Below, piece after piece: positions 27,201-42,200 of a stretch of 64,000 nt of DNA. This DNA is from Stercorarius parasiticus (lineage: Eukaryota; Chordata; Aves; Charadriiformes; Stercorariidae). Position 1 is the first letter of the stretch. Every line of letters starts with the position of its first letter. Both the position numbers and the translations under genes were made by a program. The notes under the pieces were generated by a model. It saw nothing but the letters and a program-made list of their open reading frames with translations, was not told where the DNA came from and did no database searches. The stretch covers positions 761,892-825,891 of the forward strand of contig VWZL01000904.1 in the NCBI GenBank assembly GCA_013396915.1, given 5' to 3'.

Positions 27201-30200
27201 CTCTCTCCTTCCCCTCTCCTTCCTCTTTCCTTTTTTTTTTTTCCTTTTTCTCTTCTTTGCTGATACGATAAAAACTACATATCTCTAATTATTCAGCTCT
27301 TTGGCCAGTGTTGTAGGTGTTAAAGCTGCAGTTTCACTGGTTTCAATACCGGGACAGATTCCAGGAAAACTATAGGAATAATAGTTATTATGCAGCACCT
27401 TACTATGTGCTAAAAAATGGCTGTAGACTGAACCACTGTTTTGTTTCAAATTTTTCTGAACCCTGCTAAAGAGTGTGTTTTGTGCCCACTAACACCTCTC
27501 AAACTGCAATCTTTACTATAACTTACATTTATGTTAGCTCCTTTACATGTGCTGGAAGAGTAGAGGCACTTTCATGATTAATTATTGGAAACCACTGGTT
27601 CGAAGAATGCTACTGGATTTAGGCAAATTCTGGTTATTTTTATTTCTCTGGTGATTTTGTTTGAAGTTAGATTATTACATCTCAGACTCATATTACGGAT
27701 CTGTGTAAATCTCAGCCCAAAACCGCTGGGACGCCACCTGCTTGGTATTGAAAGAACATAAAGCTTGTAGCTGAGGGGGAAAAAAATACATCAGCTGGCA
27801 GAAGTTTGGGATTTGGGATTTTAGCAAGTATCAGAGGGTTCCTTTTAACAATTTAAACATGAATTCTTATAAGTCTGCTTATCTGCAGCGAAAGGACCTT
27901 GTGAAATAAATGTTCTTCATTACAGTATCAGCATTTTCTAGACAGGTCTCAGCACTTCCTTGTTACGGGTTGTCAGAGCATGAAATTTTGGAACTGAATC
28001 AGAGGAAGGGGTATATTTATCTCCAGCTCCACTGCTCCCCATATTTACTAATGATTGTGCATAGCAAGGATTTTAACGGCTAAAGCTGGATGGAGAACCT
28101 TATAAGAAGTATGTGATGGAAATGCTAAGACGGGTGCAAAAGGAAAACACAGCACAGGGCAGCCACCCTTACCCTCTCAACTCTATGGATAGAAAACCAT
28201 GTGTATGTATAGGTATCCATACAGAGACTTTTTGTGAGAAATGCATTTTTGAGAAGGTCTAGAAATCTCTCAACCGAGCAGCTGGGCATTTTCTTTACAG
28301 AACAGTGTCAAGAATTGTTGTAAATTCAATATAATCCCCTTGCGGAATAGGATAGGTGCTATGTTAAGAGAGATGCAATTGTGAACAACCAGGGGAGTGC
28401 TACGTCCAGGCCACTGCTGGTGGGTAAACTGACTTTGGGGGTACTATGACTGGTACAATTCGAGCATTGGAGATGGGGTGGAAAGTGATATAGGTTCATG
28501 AACGCACCTTGATCCTGGTCAGGTGCTCCTGAAGTGAAAAGTGTGGGTTTTTGACATAGGTGTCACTGTGAGTTCTTTAAAACATTATTTATATTGAGTG
28601 AACAAGGAGATAATGTCACAGCTCCAATACATAAAATAGCATGCAGTTCCACACTTTTCTTAAGATATCTTTATATTTAGGGATAATGAAACTCCTAGTA
28701 TGAAAAGATGGGAAAAATCTAACTCTTCGTTATTATTTGAAACTCCTATGTCACAATTAACAAGGAAGAGATATTTCATTCAGGTGACCTGTGTTTGGTT
28801 TCAACTCTGATTTGCAGATTTCCAAATTTGAGTCAGGATCTGTCTTGGATATTGAACAGCTGGTAAATTCCACTCAAGAGTGGCTACATTTTATTTGCCC
28901 ATAGTCTCCACCAATGCATATGTGAATAATTAATTATTTAGCATTTACTGTCCTCTGTTGCAGTAGAAAGGAGCCTTTGTTTCGAAAATATCATCTAGAA
29001 ACTTGTTTTTTTTTAAAAAAAAGTGATGTGTTTTTACTCACTTTATGTTACTTTGTGATTTTATTCTGCTTAGGCATTCTTTATCAAAGAATACGTCTTG
29101 AACCATCCAGAGGATGGAGAGAAGATCACACGCTTGAGAGAGCTGATGCTCGAGCAGGTAAAGTGGGGAGGAGACTGACTAGGTGGTCTGCTTGGCTGGT
29201 CTAGCTAGAAGCGTCCCAAAATAAAATATAAAATTTCAGAGGTTAATAATTGCCCAGTGGTCTTCGGTATTTTGTGAATTAGATTCCAAGTAGACAGCAA
29301 CTTTCTATAGAAGCAGGTTTCTGGGTCACGTTAATAATTTTTCCCTAGACTTTTGCATCATCATCTTAATCACTTCAAACTATTCTAAATTAAGAGAGAG
29401 AGGCAAGTTTTTGTCTTGTGATGATCATATGCAAATATTTGCACAACATATTTTACCACTATTACAGAACGAACATTATCTCATTGAAACATCTGATAGC
29501 TTCAGCAAATATTTGTATGTTGTATTTTACCACTACTACAGAACAAACACTTTCACTACAAGATTTAGCGTAAGAGGAAAAAAGCATGAAAAATCTTATT
29601 TGTGAAAGATATCTAATAATAATTGCCAAAGTTTGTAGGCAGTAAAATAAACACCAAGTTATTAAATTAAACTGGTATTCTATGCATTATATGGTTTTTG
29701 TATTATTTTTTCATTTATTTTTAAGACAGCCACCTACCAGCCTCAAATATGAAGTGTCTCCATTTGGAAATGCTGAAAAAAATTACGTTGATCAAATGAT
29801 CTTGCTAAGTATTTCAGCTTTTTTTAACTGACATTTACCTATCTTTGTTCTGTGCAGCATGTTGAAATTCCAAACTTTATTGCCAGCATGGAGTAGAGAG
29901 GTCAGAGTATTGGAATTTGGCAAGATGGAAATTCCATTTTTCGTCAGCATTGTGGTATCTTTTGATCACATCAGCCAAAGGACAGATCCTCAGACAGTAT
30001 AAATCAGAATAGGTCCACTGAGCTCACTTTAATTTCATTTAGATAATGTAGAGTAATTTACACTGCAGTTTCAGTTCTTCAAGCTTAACCCTTACGATTT
30101 AAAACTGGAGTTAATAACTTCCCATGATGAAAACATGAATTCCAAGCAATAGCAGTTAAACGCTGTCTGGCACCCAGAGATGATTTAGCAGACAACGGGG

Positions 30201-33200
30201 AGCATTCGGAAGGGCTGGGTGGCGGTGTGTGCAGATGGACGTGCTGCAGTCCTGACCTTGGGTCGGTGATGCTGCACAGCTGCGTGCCCGCTCGCAGGCT
30301 GCCTCAAAACATCAGCTAGCAGCTCCCATCCAAAGGTATTACAGCATAGCATAGCTATTTTGTTTTTGAGTTCATCCGATTCCTCATGTAGCCAATTCAG
30401 TTATTTCAAATGCCTGTGACCAAATTTGAGCAAGATTAGAGTTTTAGCAATGTTATTCCGAAGCCGCTTGTGCATCAAGAATATACATAAAGCCACCACT
30501 TACTGAGGTCTCTGGGGAGTTGGAATAGGATAGGGAACTACGGATTTAATTGAAAATATATTACAGGCTCTCTGGTGGATGTGGGCACTGTTGTTGTTTC
30601 ATGCTTTTTATGACTGTTCTTGTAGAAAACAGCTTTCATTTAGGGTTTAGAACTGCTCCTTTGTAAAGCTGCCATTTAGCCAGATTTTTCACTACGTTAT
30701 CCATAGTGGGTTTTATATTAGAATTAAATTCACATAGGCCAAACCTTTGGGAAAGTTGAATAGCAAAATCGGAAGAGGCATAAATCCTCTTGTGTATTAC
30801 TGGTTTTGGTCTTAGGTCTTGTTTGGTCTTCCAGGTCTGTCAGGGATTTAGGTAGATGCTTTTAATACAACATGCATTTTGTTGGCTTTTTTTTATTACT
30901 AATTGATGAAAGCTTAAAGAAAATTGATCAAAAATGTATTTTTCCCCTTTTTTGTCCTGTCTCTTCTGCAGGCGCAGATTCTAGAATTTGGCTTGGCGGT
31001 GCACGAGAAGGTGGTGCCGCAGGACATGAGGCCGTTGCACAAAAAGCTGGTGGATCAGTTCTTTGTGATGAAGTCGAGCTTGGGAATACAGGTACGTGAG
31101 CAGGTGCATGGGTAAACCCGGAGACCGTTTAGCTGCAGTAAGGGTTGTTTAATTTTCCTACGCAACAAATAGTGACATCTTCTGGTTGGTTGTCCACATT
31201 ACATCTTGTAGCATTAGCAGTACCACATAGTGAAGAGAAAATTAATAAACTTTCCATACAGTGCGGAGAAAAACAGTCACATTTTACTAAAGAGAAAGTA
31301 TCATCAGCGAAAAGTTAAAATCTTTTTCTTACTAACAATGAAGCTGATCCAAAATGCAGATATAACTATTCAAGTGACTATCTGTATCTTACAAAAGGCT
31401 TAATGATATTATGTTCATTTCAATTAACCTTCTTTTAACAACTCACCAGGAATTTTCTGCCTGTGTACAAGCTAGCCCTGTTCATTTCCCAAATGGAAGT
31501 CCTCGTGTATGCCGAAATTCCCTACCTGTTTCTATGAGTCCTGATGGTGCCAGGGTAATACCACGACGCAGGCAAGTTAAAATACTAGAAATGGATAGAT
31601 TTTGTTACTCACAGATGACCCATAAAATACTTTTATTGTGTGCTCACTTCCTTGTATGGTCCGCCTGAAGTATGTTCCGTCATGAAGAGCTGATAGATAT
31701 ACATTTTCTCTCTCTCTCTCTCTCTTTTCCCCTCCTCCCCCCCCAATAAATCCAAATTAAACTGTGGAGATTAATAAACATGTGCTGTTTTCATATGAAA
31801 AGTTATGATTGGCAACTACAGTTAAGCATTTTTTATTTCATTATTCTTCTAATAGTCCCTTGAGTTACCCAGCTGTCAATCGGTATTCGTCCTCATCGCT
31901 GTCATCCCAAGCTTCTGCTGAAGTCAGCAATATCACTGGGCAATCAGAAAGCTCCGATGAAGTTTTTAACATGCAGGTACAAATTATTGTCATTCTTCAA
32001 ACTGAACAGAATCTTTCTTACAAGGCTATTTACTAAATTAATGCTTCTGTTATTTCATTCAGAAATCATAAAGTTATTGCTGATACTTCTTTTAAAAAAC
32101 AAATCTTTAAATGGGCTGTTAACCTCCTTAACTTAGAAAGAACAATTTTTTATGTAACTATTCCTTCTTCATTAATTACATTTCTATTTATTTGATATTT
32201 TACTGCATCTTTGTGTAGTTACATTTAATGCTCTTTATACTGGTTTGCTATTTTGGAATACTGAGAAACTAGTCTAACAAATTGCAAGTTCTTTGTTTTA
32301 GTGCAATGTCATAAATTTTTGTTTTGCAAACTAGTAAGTGTGATGTGGTAACAGCAGCATCTCTTCTATGCACAGCCTAGTCCGTCTACCTCAAGCCTGA
32401 GTTCTACTCATTCTGCTTCACCTAATGTGACCAGTTCTGCTCCATCCAGTGCCAGAGGTCAGTGCTCATCTACTCTGGTAAACCATTTTAAGTGATTCTT
32501 GACACATCACACAGCTGAATTTCTGCATGATATCACTGGTCAGACATCAAATTTAGCCAATTGTTTGATGAATAGGAATTATTGGGGACAGAGGACTTCT
32601 TTGTCAAAAACATAGAATTGAAATGTTCAAGTTTCACTGCGTGAATTTAATCACTTGACACATTTATATTCTAGCATCTCCACTGTTGTCTGACAAACAT
32701 AAGCATTCACGAGAAAACTCTTGCCTGTCCCCCAGAGAGAGGCCCTGCAGTGCCATCTACCCTACTCCTTCGGAAACCTCGCAGGTAGGAAGTTTTTGGG
32801 AGTCCCCTGAACACAAGTAGCGAAGAAGATGATAAAGGCGCTTGTTGAACTTCGAGCAGATGCAGTGTCTGCTCACTGCTGTTAATTTTCAAGGATTTTT
32901 TTTTATTTTTATAAGCAAATACTCTAAAATATTTTACACAAGAGAGATGTGAATAGAATACATGGTGCTTGATCACATTTCTGCTTGCTTTATCTAGGTT
33001 TAGAGCTGCTTTTTGATATTTACTTACTGCAGTGAGTGAGATGCAAAGACCTAGCAGATGATACAGACTGCTTGTGTTATCATGGCAGTTGTCCATGTTG
33101 ACCTCCCCTTTATTTCTTCTGAAATTGCTAATCCTAGCCACTGTGAGATAATAACCCACTCCGTGTGGCAATTCCTATTTTTCAGTGTAGTTTCAGAAAA

Positions 33201-36200
33201 GAAAGACATTTTGTTATTCTACAGAAAAGAATTAGTTGAGTTTTTACCTTAAAATTACTGTTACATAGGTCTGTATGAAATTTGTATCTTTAGAGTTATC
33301 TGAAATGCAAAATCAGCTTGGTGAACTGGTCAGTTTTGAATCCTTATTTCATCTTTTCTTCTTAATGGACTTACTTTCCTAAAGTGCTTTCCTTTAACAC
33401 AGTTGCTGCTTTAATCTATGCCATCATACAGTGCACCTCTTGCTGAAGCTGAGAAAGACAAGAACATAAGTACAGTGTAAAAGGCCCTCCTCTCAACACT
33501 CTCATTTCCACTAGAGGTTTTGCTTCTGATAAAAAGCAACTTGGTAGTCCAGGATCCTTTATTTTAGAAATGTTTTGTTGGTTTCTCATTAGTTGTATTC
33601 TTGTCCCTTGCTTCTTCAGTTATTGAATTGGCTCTTGATTTAATTTTTTCCTCTTTCCTGTTTAAGTCCTCATGCCGTTACCTGAGGGCTTATGAAGTAA
33701 TACAGAAGCTTAGCCAGACTTAAGGGCAGTTCTTGGGAACTACTTACTGATATATCTACTGGGCACTTTCTCAGTGTTAGTGGAGCCAAACGAACATATA
33801 GGAAAGACCAGGAGATGTTCTTTAAATAAAGCGGTTTTACAGTTTGCCGCAAAGAAAAAATTATCCCATTTTTGCTCCCAGACCGCAAACTCTTGCTTTA
33901 CCAAGTGGAATGCGACTTCTATCCCCCACTCTACCCGAGATTCGATAAGGGAGGCTGAGGAGCTCGTAGTCCCAGTCTCCACTCTCTCTGAGACTCGCCC
34001 GGCAGGAAAATCTCCCAATCTGTCTCTACCCTCAGTGTCCCAAGATAGGGTAAGTAGAAAATTATCTTGCTCGTACAGTGAAGTATGTTTCAAAGGTGAG
34101 AAGGTCTGACAGTTTCTTTCTGCCCTCATAACCATAAATGAGGATATATCTTTCTGGGGAAAGGTGCAATTTCTTTCTTTTGCTCTATTCCCCGAGCAGT
34201 AAAAATAGACTGTGATCAGAAACAAAATACTGATTCTCTGCCTTCTGATTAAGAAGGGGAAAAACAATCCTCAGGACAATTGTAAGGAAATATCTTAGAG
34301 ACACCTGCAACTCTCATTAGGATTTAGAAGCCTAAACTGTTCCTTGTCCTTTCTGGTTTTATTCTAGCAGTCTTGATTGGAGCTTCACACTAAGTTAATG
34401 AGGAAAGCACCACACATTTATAAATGTCTTTGTTATGTCTTAATGAATGCAATTTTCACAATAGTTTTTTCCGCCGGGAAAGATGAGATGCACAGGCAAA
34501 TTCCTGCACTTCAAGTCCAAATCAAGCCTTTCAGGCCATAGGTACCTCACTTAAGGAAGTTTGATGGACTTCATAGAACAAGACCACAGCAGTACTGCAA
34601 CCACTTCCCTCATTGAAATTGATGCTCAAGGTTATCTATGTACAGCTGTTTTCAGTCAACATCCATTTGTGCTTGCTTTTTAATCTCTGGCTGAGTGTCT
34701 CTCCAGCTCGTCCCATGCTCTGAAGAGGAATGCCTGCTGTCATTGACTGGTCAACAAGCCTCCTTGGTTTTCGCACTATTGTTCTTCTTAATGGAGCTTT
34801 TGGGGTTTTACCTTTTTGGGGGTTTTTTGCATCTCATTAAACATCCTGTGGTTGCTCTTGTTCTTCCATATGGTTTTATATTTCATTGTTTTAGTATGTC
34901 CTCATTTCTTTGTATTTCATTCAGCTTTTGTCTCTTTATCTCCTCCAATTTCAGTTGCTTTTTCAGCCTTTGCTCTTTAGCTTCGCAACAGAAAACAGAC
35001 ATCAACATATGCCCACCAGATCCTAGTGCACTGCAGACTCACTAGGCAGTGAACGTTCAATCCAGACCAGGCAGGAACATGGGATCACATTTTCTGTCAC
35101 GTTAGAGTATGCATGTAGTTACACCACTCAGTTAACATTAAATCCAGGAAAACGGATATTACCTGATCCAGTATGACTGTAGTACAGCATAGATAGGCAA
35201 ACCTAATGTTGAGTCAAGTTGAATTGGCCAAGTATTTGCTCCTCACTTTGAAACATGGAGCTGCAACACGGTAGATCGATGTTCATTACTTTGCAGCTGG
35301 GTTTGCCATCTTGTGGAACCACAGCGTAGTGCCTCGCTGACTCGGCATGGTCCTCTGTGAGCACTGGACGGAGATAAAAGAATGAGATTTTATTTGGACT
35401 TCACTGATTGTCTGATCTAGCTTTAAAAAAACAAAAAAAGGAAAACAAAAAAGTAAAGTTTATCTGTTCTCATTTCCTTTGGAAAGTACATCCGAATTAC
35501 TGTTCATACAGCATTACCTGTACGCTGTTTACAACTGTTATGAAGACAAACTAGTGACCCACAGATTATTTGACTGCTGCCAAAAGAAATAACTAGCAGA
35601 AGTTTTAAATTGTTTCATAGATTTATGTGTTTTTAAACAAAAATAAATATTCAGAAAAGGAAAGACAAACGCACTTTATGTGTTTCTTATCCACAAGAGA
35701 AGTAAGAACACTGCTATCAAAAAAAGTCGGAGTTGGAAATAATACACAATGCTCTTCTAAGATAACAGCCATAACTTGAATAGTGTCAAACATTACACCT
35801 TGTTCAGATCCTGATTCTGCAATGAAATTATTGCAGATCTATCCCTGCACTTGTTTAGTAATCTTTTAGGGAGCTGGAAACTGTCAGAACTCAGTACATA
35901 GTAATCCTCCCTCTGATTCCAGTGTGTACAGTTTTCAGAAAACTGGTCTACTCCCTATTTGTATACACACATTTTTATTAAACTATTTCTGGTCTTAAGT
36001 GATGTTTATCTCCCTACCTCCAAAGTAGACCTGTGTGGTGGGGATAATAACAAAAAGATATTTGTTTTCTTAAAGGTTACTGAAATACAGCAGCAGCTAT
36101 GCCTGAACTGTGCTGTTCTCAATTTACAGAGAATGCTGTTTAATCATATTGGAGATGGTGCTTTGCCACGAAGTGACTCCAATCTGCCAGGTCCCGACAA

Positions 36201-39200
36201 ATGTGAGTAGAAATGCTGCACCGTACCAATCTTGGAAGCAATGAAAATATAATTAATCTGTCATATTCCTGTAGAATCCTAATTGTTTTGAGCATATATT
36301 GTCATCTCAAAGTTTCAAAACATTCTAACTATCTAAATTATGCTAACACTCTTAAGTTTCAAAACACTTTGCCAAAAAGGGGGGGAACGTGGTGTTTCTT
36401 TGAATTGAGCATTGCACTCAGAAGGGCCCAGAAGTTTGCAGGAAGGGGTGATGGAGCAGAAGCTAGCTGCAAGCTGCCTGTGAGAGCTGTCCTTTCTGCT
36501 TCTCAAGAGAGACATATGGGGCGATGAACCCTGGAGATGAACTTCTGGAGACAGGGGCAGAGAGAAGCTAAAGAGATGGATCGAATCCTGAAGTTTGGTA
36601 TCTGCAAGTCCTCTTTACCAAATAGTCACTGTGCTTTTGGTTACACTTTGATGGAAGAGAAAATATCAATTTGTGGTTTGTTATTTTTTGGGGGGTTTGT
36701 TTGTTGTGGGTTTTTTAATCGGAGTAAATGAGAAACCTATGAATTTCATGGACAAGATATTGCCTTTTGTAATTTTGCACATGGGGAAATTCAATATTGT
36801 TGGCACAGTTATTGTGCCAAGATTTCATTATGTGCTCCACATCCATAATATGCTCCATCATTTCACGATGGGCTGCCCTTTGTGGTACCCTGAATAAAGT
36901 ATACAGTAAAAAAAGGTGTATTGAAAATACAGTTTTTTAAGAATATGCTGTAACAAGAACTGACCAGGAGTCTTATTTCCATCAATAAGAGCTGATTTTT
37001 ATAAGTATTTTTGTGTCCAAGTTTTTATGAAAGCTCAAGTGTGGAATTTTTCACAGGACTGAAAAACATATGAAATAATTTAACATGGAAATGGCAAAAC
37101 TTTTCCACTGGCCTACACGGCCAAGTACATTATGGAGCTGTTAAAATAAAATATTCTCTGCTGGAGACTTTAGCAGTCCAAAGAACTGACTGCTTGGATG
37201 ACTTAAAAGAAAAAATGGCTTGTCAAGAGATTCAGGCATTTGAAGTACCCAGGTCTGGTGCCAAGCCATTTTTAGGATGAGGGCAAAACTATACTGCTAG
37301 GTGACAGCCTACAATAAAAAGCAAACAATGTATTGCATATTTTGGCAATAACAAAGCAAAATGATCCTCTAGAAAAGAGATTATTTTGTGCACTGTCCTC
37401 AGGGTCAACTAATGTGCAATTATACTATAACAATATTATTTGTACTGTACTTTTTGTATGAAGTCTGGTATATACTGGTATAGTGGGATTACAGTCCTGA
37501 GAGCCCTTGGTGTTGCTATAATAGTAATAATTGATACCATCGGTTAGCAACAATACTTTGCTTTTCGCTTCATCTTTGTAAATGAGCACAGAGTCCTTGC
37601 ATGTGGTTCTCTGCTTACAACTATGAAATAAGCACACAAGAAGGAAAATGTCATGGCAAGGCAAGAGGTTTGAGGCTTTGAAGGGGGGTAGTGGTGGTGC
37701 TTTTTGGGGGGGGAAGGGGGGAGGTTTGAAGCAGGTTTTTCCCATTTTTTACAGGACGTGTAAGAAAAATTGTAGGTTTTGAGTTACCTTTAGTCCTGTC
37801 CATCTACTGCCCTGTCTATCTGACAATTTGACGGTTACTTGATAACATGAGATAATTCACTTCTGTTAAGTAAGCTGTTCCAGGCCCTATGGGATTGTTC
37901 AGTTATAAAGTCATAGTATTTGGTAAAAGTCACACAGACAAATGCAACAGCCAATTTTATACATTTCAAAATGGTAGTCAGTTTACTTGATCAAGTAGAG
38001 ATCCTCGACCATGGCTACAAACAGTGTATGTAAGTTTTCTTAGTCCACAATAATTTTTTCTTTTCTTTTTTTTTATCTCCAGGCATCTTCATTTCTTTGA
38101 ATTTTTACTCCCTCCATTTTGTGCCCTTCTTTCCACTTTCTTTCAATTCTGAATTTGTAGTCTGTGCAGGCAACAAAAGACTGTTAGGACTGAAAGCTTT
38201 CTGAGGGAGGTTGATTGGAATTTGGCAAGTTCCTTTCTCTAGTCCCTTCTGTATATAAAATGAGTTAATGGAAACGGTTTATGAATAGTCTGTTCCTCTC
38301 TGCCTAGAAACCTTTAAATAGGAGTCTGGTGCAAAGATAAACTGATTATATTAACAGGCTTCAAGCTTATCTCCCTTTGTGGCTGGATTTGCAGTGCACC
38401 AGAGTGCTATCTCAGCTTCTGCTGTTGTTGATGGTCCCAACTGCTACGATTCCAAACTGACCTGAGGGCCAGATGAATACATCAGGCAACCAGAAGATCG
38501 ACAGCCATTATTTAAGAGCTTTTCAAATGCTGATGTAATCACGAGAGCTTTTCAGGCAGGCTTGTTAAGTTGTTTAACATTTTCACTCTGTTATTTTTAC
38601 CCTCATGGGTAAAGGCAAGTCAGAGAGCTAGAAGTGTTGAAGCCTATGTCGGCTTTTTCATTCTTTTCCAGCTGTAAACACCACCCCCAGCAGCTGGAGC
38701 CTGGACAGTGGGAAGGAAGCCAGAAACACATCAGAAAGTGGAAAGCTTATATCTCCTCCTGTGCCACCAAGACCTGCACAGACTGGTGAGTTAATGGACA
38801 TTTCAGGTTAAGCTCCAATAAAAAAAAATATTTGAGGGCTTAGATTCTTTCCACTCTGATTAATGTTTAACTTCTTGGTCAGGTTAATTTATTATTTGAT
38901 TACGTTCATGGAAGGCTGCAGAAATGCCTTCGCAGGTATTTTCATCTCATGATATGTTCTCTCTAGCATTCTGTTTTCAATGCTCTGCCCCTTTGCTTTA
39001 TAACTGAGTAGTTTCAGACAGTTCATGCTGGTACTAGGGAGGATGATAAAATTTAATCCTTTGATCTTATGATAATTGGATGTTAGCAATCAGAAATGAT
39101 CATTAACCACAAAGAATCTTATTGGCCAGAAAATGCACAGCAATCATGGAAGTACATGAGTTCTGTTCCTATAACTAATTTGCCTTTCAAAAGATCAATT

Positions 39201-42200
39201 TCCATTTAAAAGAAAGACTGCTTAAGTGATCCTATAAATATAATTGTTCTCAAGGGAGTGAAGATGCTTTTTGTGTTTTAGACTTACGCCTCAAAGTATG
39301 TCCAGGTATGTTTGCAGTATACTTACAGGTAAATGTTTGATATAAGTACATTATGTATCGTCTGTTTTTCTTATTTGACATACAAATACATAATATATTT
39401 CCTAAGAGAAGAAAAAGAGGGGGGAAAGGTTATTATACTGACTTTTTTGAATCCTCATCATTTGGTAGGATATAAACCGAGTTACAGTGATATAAAATTT
39501 GTCAGAGAAGACAGATGCAGAAATTTCCTATTGGTTGTACTGCAAGATAATCCTGAGAACAAAGTAAAATAAACAAAACCTAAAACTATTTGCAGCTATT
39601 GGGCAAGTACCTAGAGGGAACCAGAGATAATGCTTGTGTATAGAATGATCTCCTGTCCGCTTAAAAAGATTTCTTAGTGAAAATTGTAATGCCAAGAGTG
39701 CACTGAAATCTTTCTAACTTTACAGCATCACCAGCAAGACACATAGCCTCCGTTTCCCCTGCTCCTGCTGGCAGATCACCAATGAAGGTACTGTCTTATC
39801 GCAGTGAATTGCCTTTGTGGGACAAGTCATATGCATTGTTGGGTAGATAGTATATATTTAACATACGTTATTTGGGATTATATTATGTTTTCCTTTTATT
39901 ATTGTACGCTTATACAAAAACCATTCACAAGAGTAAATAGCCATAAAAATCACGGCAGCTCTGAAGATGGTCAAAACCGCAGGGAAGAAACCTAATCTTC
40001 AGATTCTTTAGCCTCTCAATATAATCAAGCTCACCTCAGTCAGTGGACAGAAGGGAGTGTAAGAAAGAAATACAAGAGCTGCCTGATGGTCTACCTGGTC
40101 CAGAATTCTGTCTCCAACAGTGGCAAAAGGGGAGATGCCAGATAAGGAGAACCTGTTGTGCAACCCATCGCTCTTACTCTTCTAGCGTCTAAGAGCTGTT
40201 GGATTAGAGGGTGTGTTAGAGAGTAACCCCCACTTCAGTCATCTTAATATCCATTTCCTCTGCAGAACGATCCAGCAAGGTTGTGTAAGAAGTTGGAAGT
40301 AGTTTGAAGCCTGACGGTAGGAAGCATTAAGCACAGGCTGTGAATAAGCATTGGTTCTTCTCTGGCAGTTAAACACCCATAGCAACTGGGGATCCAGGCT
40401 AAAGAGCAGGTTTCATTTCTGTTTTAAGATATTTGAATGTGTTGGTACCTGCTTGTTGCACAACAGCTTCTGGTTAGAACAGGGTATCTGTGTCTCCCAC
40501 AGCACTGGAGGACAGGAACATGCAGCCTGCATATTCCAGGCAAACCCCAGTACTGGCAGACTGCACAACATTAGTCTTGCGGATAGCCTCTACCACCCCA
40601 TGGAAGCTGAGATAATTCTGCCGTTAGAAACATGAGGGTCAACAACCTGAAAGGAGAGCAAATAGAAAGGAGCATGACTGGGGCTTCAGGCACTCGGGTG
40701 CAAGGGCAGAGGGAGACAGCCCTGCTGAAGTGGTCCCTCAGCTACCCAATGCCTAACTAATGCTGCAGAGGTGCACATCTCTTGAGGAGGAGGAAAGTGG
40801 CACCCCAAAATGCCTCCTTTTCCCTTGAGGTCCCTAATCGCAAGTCCACAGTCATTCTCCTGTCACCCCATGAGCCTGTAACATTTCCACTTGAAGCTGC
40901 ACAGTGGTCCAGGTTCAACACAGCAATTGTGCTGGCCATCAGAGTGCCCTGTATTCCTGTTACGGTAGTATACCTTCTGCTGAAGTGAGTACTGATCTCA
41001 GATTTCACAGTAGCTGTTTACTAGGAAGCTCTTCAGAGCATTAGGATCTGGTACAAAAGGTGAGAGACTCTTCCTTTTCTCCTGAACGGACTCAGTATTG
41101 ATGATTCTTAGGGATGTTTCAAGCTCGTCCTAACATTTTCTTCTAAAGGCCTGGACAGAATTTAAGTATTTTATAGCAAAAGTCTGGATTGCCACCTGGG
41201 AGAGGAATGCTGGCCCAGAATACTTGTGAGAGTTGCTGGATTTCACTTCCAGCATGCATAAATTTCCAGACTGTTTTGGTGTCTAGACTGTTACTGACTA
41301 CTGGTACAAGCAGCCTGCGCTGCTGTCAGGAACCAAATGCTTACCCCTGCTCAGCTCCTAAATTGAAGCAGGCAGGGTTTACACATATTTGCTCTTGTTC
41401 TGAATGACAAAAACAAAGGTCCTAAATATTATCTGTGGTCACTTAATCCAAGTGTCAAGTGTTCTTGGAACTTGAACCAATTACATCATTTATTTGAAAA
41501 CCTTGACCCTGGATGTTTGTGGGAGTAGCAGCGCAGCTGCAGCCTCCTCACATGCAGAGGAATGGAACCTGAAACAAGTAGTTAAACAGGCTCCTCGCAA
41601 TGTCTGAAATGTCTTCAACACATATTAAGCTTTAAATAAAACTTGCTCTGCTTTTCCCTAGCTGTATACAGGGCTCAGTTTTTCTGCCTTTGTTCCAGCT
41701 GTTGCGTGCTGCCGGAGAAGGCCATCTTAGTACAAACCCACTGATGTAAATGAAGATATTTTTTTTTTTCCATTGCTTTCAGTGCACTGTGGATCCAGTC
41801 CTAGATGGATAACTAAGATTATCTCAACAGCATAAAGTCAGTGCAGCCAGCTCTCTCCAGCCATGCCCCTCTCCTTTCCCCCCTCCCCACCCTTTGTTGC
41901 ATGGCTCACACTCTCACCTCAAGCTGAGCAGCTGAGCGCCAACCAGTGTAACAAGAACTGGGGGGAGAAATTGGTCTCTGATGCGATTTCTCCATCCCTT
42001 TTTTAGCCTGTGCTAGGGGCCATTAAGTCCAGATTGTCGCAGATGGCTCCAGTCAAAATTAGATATGTCGCAAAAAATTTTCAACTTGCGAAGTATGGCC
42101 TAACCTTTTGCAGTTTTCAGTTGAAGTTGCTTCACTAGAGTAGGACTGCTCAATGTTTTTAGCTAGGGCTTTACTGCCCCTGCCTTCTCTTCGTTGTCAG

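Noticed and set aside
35959..36210. Open frame reading into exon 36130-36202 from the intron
   Set aside because: The frame runs through the acceptor TTTACAG. The part from RMLFNHIG on is the real exon and the upstream part is intron.
37682..37728. G-run cluster as a G-quadruplex
   Set aside because: Only the 8-G and 6-G runs are close together. The other G runs are shorter or separated by a long loop, so the motif is weak.
39312..39329. TTTGCAG ... TTACAG|gtaaat, a second possible tiny exon (11 nt) next to the 24-nt candidate
   Set aside because: 11 nt would break the frame, and there is no polypyrimidine tract.
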